Shown here piece after piece: positions 24,971 through 34,407 of a stretch of DNA of 64,000 bases. The DNA lies in contig NZ_CM001974.1 in the NCBI RefSeq assembly GCF_000406105.1, positions 984,835 to 1,048,834 of the forward strand, written 5' to 3'. How positions within the stretch are numbered: position 1 is the first letter of the stretch; each line of letters begins with the position of its first letter. The DNA is from Dickeya chrysanthemi NCPPB 402. GTDB taxonomy: Bacteria > Pseudomonadota > Gammaproteobacteria > Enterobacterales > Enterobacteriaceae. A model generated the notes under the pieces. It ran no database searches. It saw only the letters and a program-made list of their open reading frames with translations, and was not told where the DNA came from. The position numbers and the translations under genes are program-made.

Positions 24971-26656
24971 ATGTATGAGTTCAAACTGGTTTTACTGTTG
25001 CTCCAGCAGATGTGCGTCTATCTGGTAATCGCCTATTTGCTCAGTAAAACGCCGCTGTTCATCCCGCTGATGCAGGTCACGGTCCGGTTGCCGCATAAGC
25101 TGCTGTGCTATGCCATGTTTTCCATGTTCTGCATTATGGGCACCTATTTTGGCCTGCATGTGCAGGACTCCATCGCCAATACCCGTGCGATTGGCGCGGT
25201 GCTCGGCGGGCTGCTGGGTGGCCCTGGCGTCGGCATTCTGGTGGGAATGACCGGCGGGTTGCATCGCTATTCGCTGGGGGGGATGACCGCATTCAGTTGT
25301 ATGGTGTCGACCATTGTCGAGGGGCTGCTGGGCGGCATGGCGCACCGCTTGCTGATGCGCCGGGGGCGGGTTGACCGGTTGTTTAACCCGTTTACCGTGG
25401 CAGGGGTGACCTTTATCGCTGAACTGCTGCAAATGGCGATCATTCTGTTGCTGGCCCGGCCGTTTGATGACGCGCTGACGTTGGTGAAAGACATTGCGGC
25501 ACCGATGATCGTCACCAACAGTATCGGCGCGGCGATGTTCATGCGCATCCTGTTGGACCGGCGCGCCATGTTTGAAAAATATACCTCGGCATTTTCCGCC
25601 CGGGCGTTAAAAATCGCCGCCTGTACCGAAGGTATCCTGCATCAGGGGTTTAATGAAGAAAACAGTATGCGGGTGGCGCAGGTTATCTATCAGGAGATGG
25701 ATATCGGCGCGGTGGCGATCACCGATCGTGAGAAACTGCTGGCTTTTATCGGCATCGGCGACGATCACCACCTGCCGGGAACGCCCATCGCCTCGGGCCA
25801 TACCCGGCGCGCCATCGAACATAACGAGGTGGTCTACGCCGACGGCAACGAGACGCCGTATCAGTGCTCGCTGCAATCTACCTGTCGTCTCGGGTCGACG
25901 CTGGTGATCCCGCTGTGCGGCGAAAATCAGCAGGTGATCGGCACCATCAAGCTGTATGAGGCCAAAAACCGCCTGTTCAGCTCCATCAACCGCACCTTCG
26001 GCGAAGGCATCGCCAGCCTGCTGGCGGCACAAATCCTGGCCGGACAGTATGAGCGCAGCAAGCAGATGCTGACGCAATCGGAAATCAAACTACTGCATGC
26101 CCAGGTCAATCCACACTTTCTGTTTAACGCGCTCAATACACTGTTGGCGGTGATCCGCCGCGATAGTGACCAGGCGGGCAAGCTGGTGCAGTCGTTGTCG
26201 ACGTTTTTCCGCAAAAACCTCAAACGTTCAGAAGAAGTCGTGACGCTGGCTGATGAGGTAGAGCATGTGAATGCTTACCTGCAAATCGAAAAGGCGCGCT
26301 TTCAGGAGCGGCTACAGATCCGTTTTGACCTGCCGGCGGAATTCATGTCGATGCGATTACCGGCATTTTCATTGCAGCCGCTGGTGGAAAATGCGATTAA
26401 ACACGGAACCGCTCACCTGTTGGGCACCGGGATCATCACCATCAGCGCCAGTCGGCTTGGGGAGCGTCTGTTGTTAAGCATTGAAGATAACGCCGGTTTA
26501 TACCAGCCGGGCACCAACTGCACCGGGCTGGGAATGAATCTGGTGGATAAACGTATCCGCATCCGCTACGGCAATGAATATGGTCTGAACGTGGAATGCG
26601 AGCCGGACCGTTATACCCATGTCCATCTGACGTTGCCCTGCGAGGAAAGCCACTGA
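24971..26656 (+). CDS. btsS: BtsS (YehU) pyruvate-sensing histidine kinase
   Basis: A 561-residue LytS-type sensor kinase. The N-terminal 5TM-LytS domain covers about 1-190 and holds the pyruvate-sensing membrane part in BtsS. A GAF-like domain follows at about 220-355. The His_kinase region carries the phospho-acceptor in [13 protein letters not shown] (His382), and the HATPase has [17 protein letters not shown] and the glycine-rich [11 protein letters not shown]. It should phosphorylate BtsR when pyruvate is present outside the cell. Its TGA overlaps the ATG of btsR by one base. Confidence 0.92.
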   Translation: MYEFKLVLLLLQQMCVYLVIAYLLSKTPLFIPLMQVTVRLPHKLLCYAMFSMFCIMGTYFGLHVQDSIANTRAIGAVLGGLLGGPGVGILVGMTGGLHRYSLGGMTAFSCMVSTIVEGLLGGMAHRLLMRRGRVDRLFNPFTVAGVTFIAELLQMAIILLLARPFDDALTLVKDIAAPMIVTNSIGAAMFMRILLDRRAMFEKYTSAFSARALKIAACTEGILHQGFNEENSMRVAQVIYQEMDIGAVAITDREKLLAFIGIGDDHHLPGTPIASGHTRRAIEHNEVVYADGNETPYQCSLQSTCRLGSTLVIPLCGENQQVIGTIKLYEAKNRLFSSINRTFGEGIASLLAAQILAGQYERSKQMLTQSEIKLLHAQVNPHFLFNALNTLLAVIRRDSDQAGKLVQSLSTFFRKNLKRSEEVVTLADEVEHVNAYLQIEKARFQERLQIRFDLPAEFMSMRLPAFSLQPLVENAIKHGTAHLLGTGIITISASRLGERLLLSIEDNAGLYQPGTNCTGLGMNLVDKRIRIRYGNEYGLNVECEPDRYTHVHLTLPCEESH

Positions 26657-27381
26657 TGTTGAGCGTGCTGATTGTTGATGATGAACCGCTGGCGCGAGAC
26701 AACCTGCGTTGCCTGCTGGAGCAGGATGACGGCCTGGAGCTGGTGGGAGAGTGTGCCAACGCGGTAGAGGCGATCGGCGCCATTCACCGGCTGCACCCTG
26801 ATGTGGTATTTCTGGATATTCAGATGCCGCGCATCAGCGGGCTGGAGATGATCGGCATGATCGATCCGGACAATATGCCCTACATCGTGTTCATTACCGC
26901 TTACGATGAGTACGCGATTAAAGCGTTTGAAGAACAGGCGTTCGACTATCTGCTTAAACCGATTGATCCGCAGCGGCTGGCGAAAACCTTGCGTAATCTG
27001 CACCGGGAGCGTCCCGCGCAGAATATCGACACATTGTCCGACCATCAGCGCGGGTTGGATTATATTCCCTGTACCGGCCACAGCCGAATCTACCTGATGA
27101 AAAGCAGCGAAGTCCAATTCGCCAGCTCGCGTCAAAGCGGTGTCTATGTGACCGGGCCGCAGGGTGAAGAGTGCTTTACCGAATTAACCCTGAAAACGCT
27201 GGAAAGCCGTACCCCGCTGGTGCGTTGTCACCGGCAGTATCTGGTCAATATGGACCACTTGCGTGAAATCCGGCTGGAGGAGAGCGGTCAGGCGGAGATC
27301 CTGCTGAAAAGCGGCCAGGCGTTGCCGGTGAGCCGCCGCTATCTGAAAACTCTCAAGCAACTGCTTGGTCTTAAAGGCTAA
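26656..27381 (+). CDS. btsR: BtsR (YehT) LytTR response regulator
   Basis: A 241-residue response regulator. The receiver domain covers about 1-115 with phospho-acceptor Asp54 (VFLDIQMPR), Lys near 104 in DYLLKPID. A LytTR DNA-binding domain covers about 140-240, including [14 protein letters not shown] and PVSRRYLK. LytTR proteins bind spaced direct repeats. Three ACCG-type repeats lie 146 bases downstream, ahead of btsT. Translation is coupled to btsS. Confidence 0.92.
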   Translation: MLSVLIVDDEPLARDNLRCLLEQDDGLELVGECANAVEAIGAIHRLHPDVVFLDIQMPRISGLEMIGMIDPDNMPYIVFITAYDEYAIKAFEEQAFDYLLKPIDPQRLAKTLRNLHRERPAQNIDTLSDHQRGLDYIPCTGHSRIYLMKSSEVQFASSRQSGVYVTGPQGEECFTELTLKTLESRTPLVRCHRQYLVNMDHLREIRLEESGQAEILLKSGQALPVSRRYLKTLKQLLGLKG

Positions 27382-27526
27382 TGCCGACCCGCGTGTGTGC
27401 GGGCGGCGTATTTCCCGTTCCTTTCATCCTGTCTCTTGTGTTGTTCATGACACGGCAACGGCATCGTTACTGCGGCTGCAACGTTGGCCGCAGGGCGCAT
27501 TTCGTCAATTTAAGTAAAAATCTGTC

Positions 27527-27574
27527 ACCGCTTATCCCGGTATGCGACCGGTCATCCGCTTATCCGACCGCTGA
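27527..27574 (+). promoter_or_regulatory. Three BtsR-like direct repeats
   Basis: The octamers ACCGCTTA (27527), ACCGGTCA (27547) and ACCGCTGA (27567) are spaced exactly 20 bases apart. The E. coli BtsR site at yjiY, as I recall, is two direct repeats of ACC(G/A)CT(C/T)A with about 13 bases between them. Here there are three, on one face of the helix, between btsR and btsT. The first copy matches that pattern best; the other two differ at one or two positions. Confidence 0.65.
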
Positions 27575-27644
27575 CCCAAATTCAACTATCACCTGACGAA
27601 TAGCCTGACTACAGTCACATTACGTGACTACATCATTAGTAATG

Positions 27645-27770
27645 ATACCCGTCATACTTCACGTTGCAGGTGTGTTGGCTGCGTTCGTTCACCCGAATCA
27701 CTTACCTGAGTAAGCTCATCGGGGTTCACTCGCTTGCCGCCGTCCTGCAACTCGAATTATTTAGGGTATA
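27645..27770 (+). repeat. ERIC element, 126 bp
   Basis: An enterobacterial repetitive intergenic consensus element. It has terminal inverted ATACCC/GGGTAT ends, the GTTGCAGGTG and CTGCAACTCGAATTATTT arms, and the central GAGTAAGCTCATCGGGG matching the usual ERIC core. The length is that of the standard form. It lies between the BtsR repeats and btsT, so it is transcribed in the btsT leader or interrupts it. Confidence 0.88.
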
Positions 27771-27793
27771 CACAAATAAGAAGAGTAAACGCT

Positions 27794-29941
27794 ATGAAAG
27801 ATAAACTTCTCAGGCATCTTCCCTGGGCTTTACTGGGGTTCATCGGGGCTTGCTGTCTTGGCGTGGTTGCACTGCGCCGCGGCGAACATGTCAGCGCCAT
27901 GTGGGTAGTCGTCGCTTCGGTGGCGGTCTATCTGGTCGCTTACCGTTACTACAGTCTGTATATCGCGCGTAAGGTGATGCAACTTGACGCTAACCGCGCC
28001 ACACCCGCCGTAGTCAACAACGACGGGCTCAACTATGTGCCGACCAACCGCAATGTGTTGTTCGGCCACCACTTTGCCGCCATCGCCGGTGCCGGTCCGC
28101 TGGTGGGGCCGGTGCTGGCCGCCCAGATGGGCTACCTGCCCGGCACCCTGTGGCTGCTGGCCGGTGTGGTACTGGCGGGCGCCGTGCAGGATTTTATGGT
28201 GCTGTTCATGTCGACCCGCCGCAATGGGGTGTCGCTGGGGGAAATGATCAAAGAGGAAATGGGGCCGATACCCGGCACCATCGCGCTGTTCGGCTGCTTC
28301 CTGATTATGATCATCATTCTGGCGGTGCTGGCGTTGATCGTGGTGAAAGCACTGGCGGAAAGCCCGTGGGGCGTATTTACCGTCTGCTCCACCGTACCGA
28401 TTGCGCTGTTCATGGGCATCTATATGCGCTTCCTGCGCCCCGGCCGGGTGGGGGAAGTGTCTGTCATCGGTATCGTGCTGTTGTTGTTGTCCATCTGGTT
28501 CGGCGGTGTTATCGCGCATGATCCGTACTGGGGCCCGGCGCTGACGTTCAAAGACACCACCATCACCTTTGCGCTGATTGGTTATGCGTTTATCTCTGCG
28601 CTGCTGCCGGTGTGGCTGATTCTGGCACCGCGCGACTACCTGGCGACGTTCCTGAAGATCGGGGTGATCGTCGGTCTGGCGATCGGCATCGTCATCATCA
28701 ACCCTGAGCTGAAAATGCCGTCCATGACGCAGTTTATCGACGGCACCGGCCCGGTGTGGAAAGGCGCACTGTTCCCGTTCCTGTTTATTACCATCGCCTG
28801 TGGCGCGGTATCCGGTTTCCATGCGCTGATCGCGTCCGGTACCACACCGAAGCTGCTGGCGAACGAAACAGATGCCCGGTTTATCGGTTACGGCGCAATG
28901 CTGATGGAGTCCTTCGTCGCCATCATGGCGCTGGTCGCGGCGTCGATTATCGAACCGGGTTTGTATTTCGCCATGAACACCCCGCCGGTAGGGTTAGGCA
29001 TCACCATGCCTAACCTGCACGAGCTGGGTGGCGCCAACGCGCCCGCCATCATGACGCAGTTGCATGATGTCACCACCGTGGCGGCGGCGACCATCAGTTC
29101 CTGGGGCTTTGTGATTTCGCCGGAGCAGATCCTGCAAACCGCGAAAGACATCGGCGAACCGTCGGTACTGAACCGTGCCGGTGGCGCACCGACGCTGGCG
29201 GTGGGTATCGCTTATGTGTTCCACCAAATCATCCCGAGCGCCAACATGGGCTTCTGGTATCACTTCGGTATCCTGTTTGAAGCGCTGTTCATTCTGACCG
29301 CGCTGGATGCCGGCACCCGCTCCGGGCGCTTTATGCTGCAGGATCTGCTGGGTAACTTCGTACCCTTCCTGAAGAAAACCGACTCGCTGATCGCCGGTAT
29401 CGTCGGTACTGCCGGTTGCGTCGGTCTGTGGGGCTACCTGTTGTATCAGGGCGTGGTCGATCCGCTGGGCGGCGTCAAGAGCCTGTGGCCGCTGTTCGGC
29501 ATCTCCAACCAGATGTTGGCCGCCGTGGCGCTGGTGCTGGGCACCGTGGTACTGATCAAGATGAAACGTACGCGCTATATTTGGGTAACGATGCTGCCGG
29601 CGATTTGGTTGCTGATTTGCACCACCTGGGCGTTGGGGCTGAAGCTGTTTAGCAATAACCCGCAGATGGAAGGCTTCCTGTATCTGGCGCGTGTTTACAA
29701 ACAGCGGATTGCCGAAGGCACGGATTTGAGTGCGCAGCAGATTGCCAACATGCATCACATCGTGGTGAACAATTACACCAATGCCGTGCTGAGCGTTTTG
29801 TTCCTGGTGGTGGTGTATAGCATAATCTTCTATGGTATTCGCACGGCGTTGCAGGGGCGTCAGCAGGCGGAACGTTCCGATCGCGAAACACCGTATGTGC
29901 CGGTGCCGGAAGGCGGCGTGAAGATCTCCTCTCACCACTAA
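27794..29941 (+). CDS. btsT: BtsT pyruvate/H+ symporter (CstA family)
   Basis: A 715-residue CstA-family carrier with about 16 to 18 membrane segments. Landmarks are NVLFGHHFAAIAGAGPLVGPVLAAQMGY near 90-117, VQDFMVLFMSTRRNG, ILAPRDYLATFLK near 280, and GFHALIASGTTPKLL near 344. BtsT takes up pyruvate with high specificity in E. coli. The ATG at 27794 follows AAGAAGAG; an upstream in-frame start runs through the ERIC repeat. It sits directly downstream of its regulator pair, and yjiX and yjiA follow as in E. coli. Confidence 0.92.
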   Translation: MKDKLLRHLPWALLGFIGACCLGVVALRRGEHVSAMWVVVASVAVYLVAYRYYSLYIARKVMQLDANRATPAVVNNDGLNYVPTNRNVLFGHHFAAIAGAGPLVGPVLAAQMGYLPGTLWLLAGVVLAGAVQDFMVLFMSTRRNGVSLGEMIKEEMGPIPGTIALFGCFLIMIIILAVLALIVVKALAESPWGVFTVCSTVPIALFMGIYMRFLRPGRVGEVSVIGIVLLLLSIWFGGVIAHDPYWGPALTFKDTTITFALIGYAFISALLPVWLILAPRDYLATFLKIGVIVGLAIGIVIINPELKMPSMTQFIDGTGPVWKGALFPFLFITIACGAVSGFHALIASGTTPKLLANETDARFIGYGAMLMESFVAIMALVAASIIEPGLYFAMNTPPVGLGITMPNLHELGGANAPAIMTQLHDVTTVAAATISSWGFVISPEQILQTAKDIGEPSVLNRAGGAPTLAVGIAYVFHQIIPSANMGFWYHFGILFEALFILTALDAGTRSGRFMLQDLLGNFVPFLKKTDSLIAGIVGTAGCVGLWGYLLYQGVVDPLGGVKSLWPLFGISNQMLAAVALVLGTVVLIKMKRTRYIWVTMLPAIWLLICTTWALGLKLFSNNPQMEGFLYLARVYKQRIAEGTDLSAQQIANMHHIVVNNYTNAVLSVLFLVVVYSIIFYGIRTALQGRQQAERSDRETPYVPVPEGGVKISSHH

Positions 29942-29960
29942 GCGGGAGCGAGGACAATAC

Positions 29961-29992
29961 CGCCGACAGGTGCCTGCACGGGCCTGTCGGCG
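29961..29992 (+). terminator. Hairpin between btsT and yjiX
   Basis: CGCCGACAGG pairs with CCTGTCGGCG around a 12-base loop, 20 bases after the btsT stop. There is no T-run, so it may stabilise the btsT messenger or damp expression of yjiX-yjiA rather than end transcription. Confidence 0.5.
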
Positions 29993-30046
29993 TTCATGTC
30001 TGTCGATGCTCATATCTGTCAGGCGCTCACACAAAGAGAGGGCGAT

Positions 30047-30250
30047 ATGTTCGGAAACCTTGGGAAAGCGGGAAAATATCTGGGGCAGGCCGCCAGAATG
30101 CTGGTGGGTATCCCGGATTATGATAACTACGTGCAGCATATGCAGACCAACCACCCGGACCAGGATGTGATGAGCTACGAGGAGTTTTTCCGCGAGCGCC
30201 AGCAGGCCCGCTATGGCGGCAGCGGCAAGGGCGGTTTCCGATGCTGTTGA
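30047..30250 (+). CDS. yjiX: YjiX/YbdD-family small protein
   Basis: A 67-residue DUF466 (YbdD/YjiX) protein. Family landmarks are [18 protein letters not shown] at about 15-32 and [21 protein letters not shown] near 36-56. It normally follows CstA or BtsT carriers and may assist them; no biochemical role is established. The ATG at 30047 follows GAGAGGG. Confidence 0.9.
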   Translation: MFGNLGKAGKYLGQAARMLVGIPDYDNYVQHMQTNHPDQDVMSYEEFFRERQQARYGGSGKGGFRCC

Positions 30251-30278
30251 ACGTCTGGGCGCGACAAGGAGTTTTTTG

Positions 30279-31244
30279 ATGATGGCTAACGTATTACCCG
30301 CGACGATTCTCACCGGTTTTCTCGGTGCCGGTAAAACGACTCTGTTGCGGCATCTGCTGCATGCCGATCACGGTGAGAAGATCGCGGTGATTGAAAATGA
30401 ATTCGGCGCGGTGGCGATTGATGATGCCTTGCTGGGCGACCGGGCGACGCGTATCACCACCCTGAGTAACGGCTGCATCTGTTGCAGCAGCGCCAATGAA
30501 CTGTCGGATGCGCTGCATGATCTGCTGGATGGGGTCGACAGCGGCGAGCTGATATTCGAGCGGCTGGTGATCGAGTGTACCGGCATGGCTGATCCGGGGC
30601 CGGTGATTCAAACCTTTTTTTCCGACGAACGCCTGAGCCAGCGTTTCCTGCTGGACGGGGTAATCGCGCTGGTCGATGCGGTCCATGCCGACGATCAACT
30701 GAACCGGCATACCGTGGCGCAGGCGCAGGTAGGCTACGCCGACCGGATTTTGCTGACCAAGACCGATCTGGCGGGGGATACCCAGGCGCTGGAAGCGAGA
30801 CTGGCACGAATCAATGCGCGTGCCACGCTGCATCGGGTGGTCAACGGCGAGATCGACCACCGTCAGATCTTCGGGGTGGACGGTTTCATGCTCAACGACC
30901 GGTTGCCGGTATCTCTGCCGCGTTTCCGGCCGTTGATTGAACAGGATAACGCCATCACCTCGCTGGTGGTGCAACTGACGCGCCCGGTGGAGATGGCGGC
31001 AGTATCGGCGGTGATGGAGCAACTGCTGGTGAACTGTGCCGACAACCTGTTGCGTTATAAAGGCGTGCTGGCGATCGCCGATGATGATCGCCGCTTGTTG
31101 TTTCAGGGGGTACAACGGCTCTACAGCGCCGATTGGGATCGCCCGTGGAACGCGGACGAACCGCGCGAAAGCGTGATGGTATTTATCGGCATCCGGCTGC
31201 CGGAAGACGAGATCCGCCGCGCATTTGATGCGCTGAATGCGTAA
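30279..31244 (+). CDS. yjiA: YjiA, COG0523/CobW GTPase
   Basis: A 321-residue G3E-family GTPase related to metal chaperones. Walker A GFLGAGKTT is at about 11-19, the metal-binding CxCC in SNGCICCSS near 65-73, the switch-II ECTGMADPG near 106 and the guanine-specificity LTKTDL near 163. A C-terminal CobW domain covers about 215-320. E. coli YjiA binds zinc and other transition metals and hydrolyses GTP slowly. The ATG at 30279 or 30282 follows AAGGA. It ends the btsT-yjiX-yjiA group. Confidence 0.9.
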   Translation: MMANVLPATILTGFLGAGKTTLLRHLLHADHGEKIAVIENEFGAVAIDDALLGDRATRITTLSNGCICCSSANELSDALHDLLDGVDSGELIFERLVIECTGMADPGPVIQTFFSDERLSQRFLLDGVIALVDAVHADDQLNRHTVAQAQVGYADRILLTKTDLAGDTQALEARLARINARATLHRVVNGEIDHRQIFGVDGFMLNDRLPVSLPRFRPLIEQDNAITSLVVQLTRPVEMAAVSAVMEQLLVNCADNLLRYKGVLAIADDDRRLLFQGVQRLYSADWDRPWNADEPRESVMVFIGIRLPEDEIRRAFDALNA

Positions 31245-31251
31245 TGAATGC

Positions 31252-31277
31252 TTGCCGGGTGATAACGCATCCGGCAA
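31252..31277. terminator. Hairpin between convergent yjiA and eutR
   Basis: TTGCCGG pairs with CCGGCAA around a 12-base loop. It lies between two convergent genes and resembles a REP-like palindrome or bidirectional terminator. Confidence 0.5.
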
Positions 31278-31316
31278 CACCCACCTTCCTTGATTCAGCC
31301 TATCGCTGTTTTTTCC

Positions 31317-32360
31317 TTACCTTGCCAGCCGTGATTTCAACGTCACCGATGGCTTTTCATTGAACAGCCGCTGGTAGTCGCAGGCGAACTGGCTCAGGTG
31401 CCAGAACCCCCATTGCATGGCGGCGTCTTGCACGGTGTGGTGACGGGAGTAGGGGCTGACCAGCTCGCGGCGAACCGCATTAAGGCGGATCATCTTCAGC
31501 CAGGCGTTGGGACCACACCCCATGACATCGCAGAAGGCATTTTGCAACGTGCGGCGGCTGACGTGCAGGCGGCGGCACAGATCGAGCACCGTGACCGGCT
31601 CCGACTGCTGGCTGAGTACGTATTCCCTGGCGCGGCCGATCAGGCTGCGATAGCCGATGCGTTTATCGGTATGTGCGGAGCTGGCGTCGGCCGGCTGGGC
31701 GCTTTCCAGAAACGAGATCACCGTGGTCAGCAGGTTGTGCTTCATCACCTTGGCCGTGTTGCTATGCTTGAGACGTTGCGGCTCGTTGCAGCCATACCAC
31801 AGCGCTTCGCGTACGAATGACCAGAGGATTTCCCGCCTGTGCGGTTCCACCAGCAAGGTGGCGCTCTGCGCCAGCAGCCGGGTGAGTTGTTCCGGCTCTT
31901 CGAGCACATCGGTGTACTGCAACAGTTCATCGCGGGAGATAGCCACGCCCAGAATGGCGTAATCATCCGGCGTGTTCAGTTCGAATTCTTTGCCGCCGGG
32001 GCTGACGGCAATCGCGCCGTTGCTGATGGGCTGAGAACCGATGAAGCCGGTGCCGGCATGGCGAGCGGGAATGCCGAACCAGAAAGAGTCCGGCCATATC
32101 ATGCAGGACTGGCGCAACGCTAGATTGGTGTATTCGTGGCAAAGCTGGATACCGTCGAGCAGGATTTCGCGTAATTCCCCCTGAAAGTGGCCCGGCGAAA
32201 CCTGATCGTAAATCTGTTGCCAGGCGGTGATGGTGCGGGACTGGGCATAGACATCCTGTGTCTGTCGCTGATGGACGTTATCGTCCGGCGATACCGCCGT
32301 TGTCGCCGGGAAACGGCGTTCTGCATCCAGATGATGCAGGTTGACCGGATTGTGTTTCAT
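31317..32360 (-). CDS. eutR: EutR-like AraC-family activator
   Basis: A 347-residue AraC/XylS regulator strongly like EutR, the ethanolamine-operon activator. Shared segments are DNVHQRQTQDVY near 27-38, ITAWQQIYDQ near 44-53, LALRQSCMIWPDSFWFGIPA near 80-99 and the C-terminal HTH (LCRRLHVSRRTLQNAF, GPNAWLKMIRLNAVRREL). EutR responds to ethanolamine with adenosylcobalamin. No eutBC or shell genes are in the window, only eutE just upstream on the same strand, so it may have been redirected to the neighbouring decarboxylase-peptidase-EutE genes. Confidence 0.88.
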   Translation of the reverse strand: MKHNPVNLHHLDAERRFPATTAVSPDDNVHQRQTQDVYAQSRTITAWQQIYDQVSPGHFQGELREILLDGIQLCHEYTNLALRQSCMIWPDSFWFGIPARHAGTGFIGSQPISNGAIAVSPGGKEFELNTPDDYAILGVAISRDELLQYTDVLEEPEQLTRLLAQSATLLVEPHRREILWSFVREALWYGCNEPQRLKHSNTAKVMKHNLLTTVISFLESAQPADASSAHTDKRIGYRSLIGRAREYVLSQQSEPVTVLDLCRRLHVSRRTLQNAFCDVMGCGPNAWLKMIRLNAVRRELVSPYSRHHTVQDAAMQWGFWHLSQFACDYQRLFNEKPSVTLKSRLAR

Positions 32361-32588
32361 CGTCAGCTCACCTCCGTGACAATGTCGGGCAGGGTCTGCA
32401 AAGCATCACCCGTTATACGGCATTCGGTTTTGGAGGAACAGGCGCTAAAGCACACTTTACCTTCTCGCTGGCAGGCCCGTCCTCTTATCACTTCCTTGGT
32501 TTATCTCCCTTGTGGCTGTGGCGGGTGGTATTGCCGTCGGCGATTCACCAACGGCAATTCACCAACGGCAATAACGAGATGAACGTAT

Positions 32589-33968
32589 TCAGGCGATGCG
32601 GAACATGTCCACCAGCACACAGCGACGCAGGCGTACAAAGGTGCGCGCCGAAGTAACGCCTTCGCCGGTCGGCGTCGAAATCGTCATGGAAGTCCAGCCT
32701 TCGCCGCCCAATCCCAGACCGGCGATACAAGGGCCGTTTTTCACGAAAATACTGGTATTGATGGCATTGGCCATGCGGTTCAGGTTTCTGATATTGGTGG
32801 AATGCATCGCGGCGGTGTGGCGACAACCGCCCTCCAGCTTCACTGCCAGCGCGATGGCGTCATCCACGTTCTTCACCCTGATCACCGGCAGCACCGGCAT
32901 CATCAGTTCGGTGACGGCAAACGGGTGGTCGGCGTCGGTTTCCGCCAACAGCAAGCGAGTGTACTCGCTGACGTCCAGACCGATGGCGGCGGCCAATTTA
33001 GCGGCATCGCGCCCGACATAGTCGCGGTTGACGCGGCCTTTCCCCTGCTCGTCAATGTCGCTCAACAGTGCCGGCAGCAAGCGTTCGGTTTGCTCCGGCG
33101 TGAGCAGCACGGCGTTGTTGCGCTGCATTTCCGCCAACAGCGCATCGGCTATGCGGTCTACCACGATCAGCACTTTCTCATCGGCACAGATAATGTTGTT
33201 GTCGAATGACGCGCCTTTAACGATGGCGCGGGCTGCTTTCGGAATATCCGCCGTTTCATCCACCACTACCGGCGGGTTGCCTGCGCCGGCGGCGATCAGC
33301 CGTTTGTCGGTGTGCTTGCGTGCCGCTTCCACCACCGCTTCGCCGCCGGTCACCACCAGCAGGCCGATGCCGGGGTAGCGAAACAGGCGTTGTGCGGTTT
33401 CAATGTTGGGATCCGCGACGCTGACCAGCAGGTTTTCCGGGCCGCCGGTGGCGACGATGGCTTTATTCAGCAGACTGATGGTGCGTAATGACACATTTTT
33501 CGCCGACGGATGGGGCGCGAACACCACGCTGTTGCCGGCGGCGATCATGCTGATGGCGTTGTTGATCACCGTCGCCGCCGGGTTGGTCGAGGGCGTGACC
33601 GACGCAACGACGCCCCAGGGCGCGTTTTCAATTAACGTCAGACCATTGTCGCCGGTCAGCACTTCCGCCGACAGGCATTCGATGCCGGGGGTATGGCGCG
33701 CCTGCGACACGTTTTTGATGTATTTGTCGACCACGCGGCCCATGCCGGTTTCGGCGACCGCCATTTCCGCCAGCACTTGTGCATAGCGTTCGCCGGCGAC
33801 CCGAATGGCCTTAATGACCTGTTGGCGCAATTCGACGCTGCTCAGTTGCTGTTGCGCCAGCGTCGCGGCCTGAACGGCGTCGTCAAGCGAGTCGAAAATA
33901 CCGCTCGGCGCGTCAAACATCGCTGGCAGGGGCATCGGTACTGTCGGTTCGATCACGGAGTGTTCCAT
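32589..33968 (-). CDS. eutE: EutE-like CoA-acylating aldehyde dehydrogenase
   Basis: A 459-residue CoA-dependent aldehyde dehydrogenase, near identical in large blocks to EutE, which turns acetaldehyde into acetyl-CoA. The catalytic Cys261 is in DNNIICADEK, and cofactor and core regions (TPSTNPAATVINNAIS, GIGLLVVTGGEAVVEAARKH) are conserved. The first 20 residues are unlike EutE: the amphipathic helix that directs EutE into microcompartments is replaced by Pro-rich sequence, so the enzyme is probably free in the cytosol. It follows the C69 peptidase gene after about 440 bases. Confidence 0.9.
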   Translation of the reverse strand: MEHSVIEPTVPMPLPAMFDAPSGIFDSLDDAVQAATLAQQQLSSVELRQQVIKAIRVAGERYAQVLAEMAVAETGMGRVVDKYIKNVSQARHTPGIECLSAEVLTGDNGLTLIENAPWGVVASVTPSTNPAATVINNAISMIAAGNSVVFAPHPSAKNVSLRTISLLNKAIVATGGPENLLVSVADPNIETAQRLFRYPGIGLLVVTGGEAVVEAARKHTDKRLIAAGAGNPPVVVDETADIPKAARAIVKGASFDNNIICADEKVLIVVDRIADALLAEMQRNNAVLLTPEQTERLLPALLSDIDEQGKGRVNRDYVGRDAAKLAAAIGLDVSEYTRLLLAETDADHPFAVTELMMPVLPVIRVKNVDDAIALAVKLEGGCRHTAAMHSTNIRNLNRMANAINTSIFVKNGPCIAGLGLGGEGWTSMTISTPTGEGVTSARTFVRLRRCVLVDMFRIA

Positions 33969-34407
33969 AGGGCTTATCCTCTAGTTGTGTCACCTGGTTA
34001 CGCGTCGTTGATCACCGGTCTGGAGCGGATTGATCAAACGTGCAGTGGTCAAAAGTACGGATGCGGATTCAGTGTCTTATGCAGGTCGGGCCGTGTGTGG
34101 CTCGGTATGCGCAGAGGCGTATGCCGGCATGGCTGGCTGCGTCGCGACGGGGGAATCTCATCCTTGAGAGAACCCTTCCATTATTCATGCCGCGCCAGTA
34201 CGGATGGCGGCGGCCCGGTGTTTCCTGTGTTGACTTGCGGTTCCTGTGTTGACTTGCGGTTATTGTGGCAACGGCTCGCCAAAGCGAATAACAAAATTCG
34301 GCAAGTCGACATAAAGGGTGAAAGAGATCACGAAAAAAAAACGCCTGATTAACAGAATGGAAATCGTCAGGATGAGACGGGGGCGGAGCGACACCCCCGT
34401 AGCGCCG
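33969..34407. other. Region between C69 peptidase and eutE
   Basis: About 440 bases without a supported gene. It probably contains the eutE promoter on the minus strand. It holds a perfect tandem duplication of 19 bases and, next to the peptidase stop, a stable hairpin at 34377-34400 (ACGGGGG/CCCCCGT) that may end the peptidase transcript. Confidence 0.5.
34222..34259. repeat. Perfect 19-bp tandem duplication
   Basis: TTCCTGTGTTGACTTGCGG occurs twice head to tail with no mismatch. It lies upstream of eutE and could be a recent replication slip or a doubled regulator site. Confidence 0.8.

Noticed and set aside
28994..30313. Long minus-strand frame of 439 codons across btsT
   Set aside because: It is antisense to the clearly conserved BtsT protein, His/Gln/Arg rich as expected for a shadow frame of GC-rich coding DNA, and has no family features.
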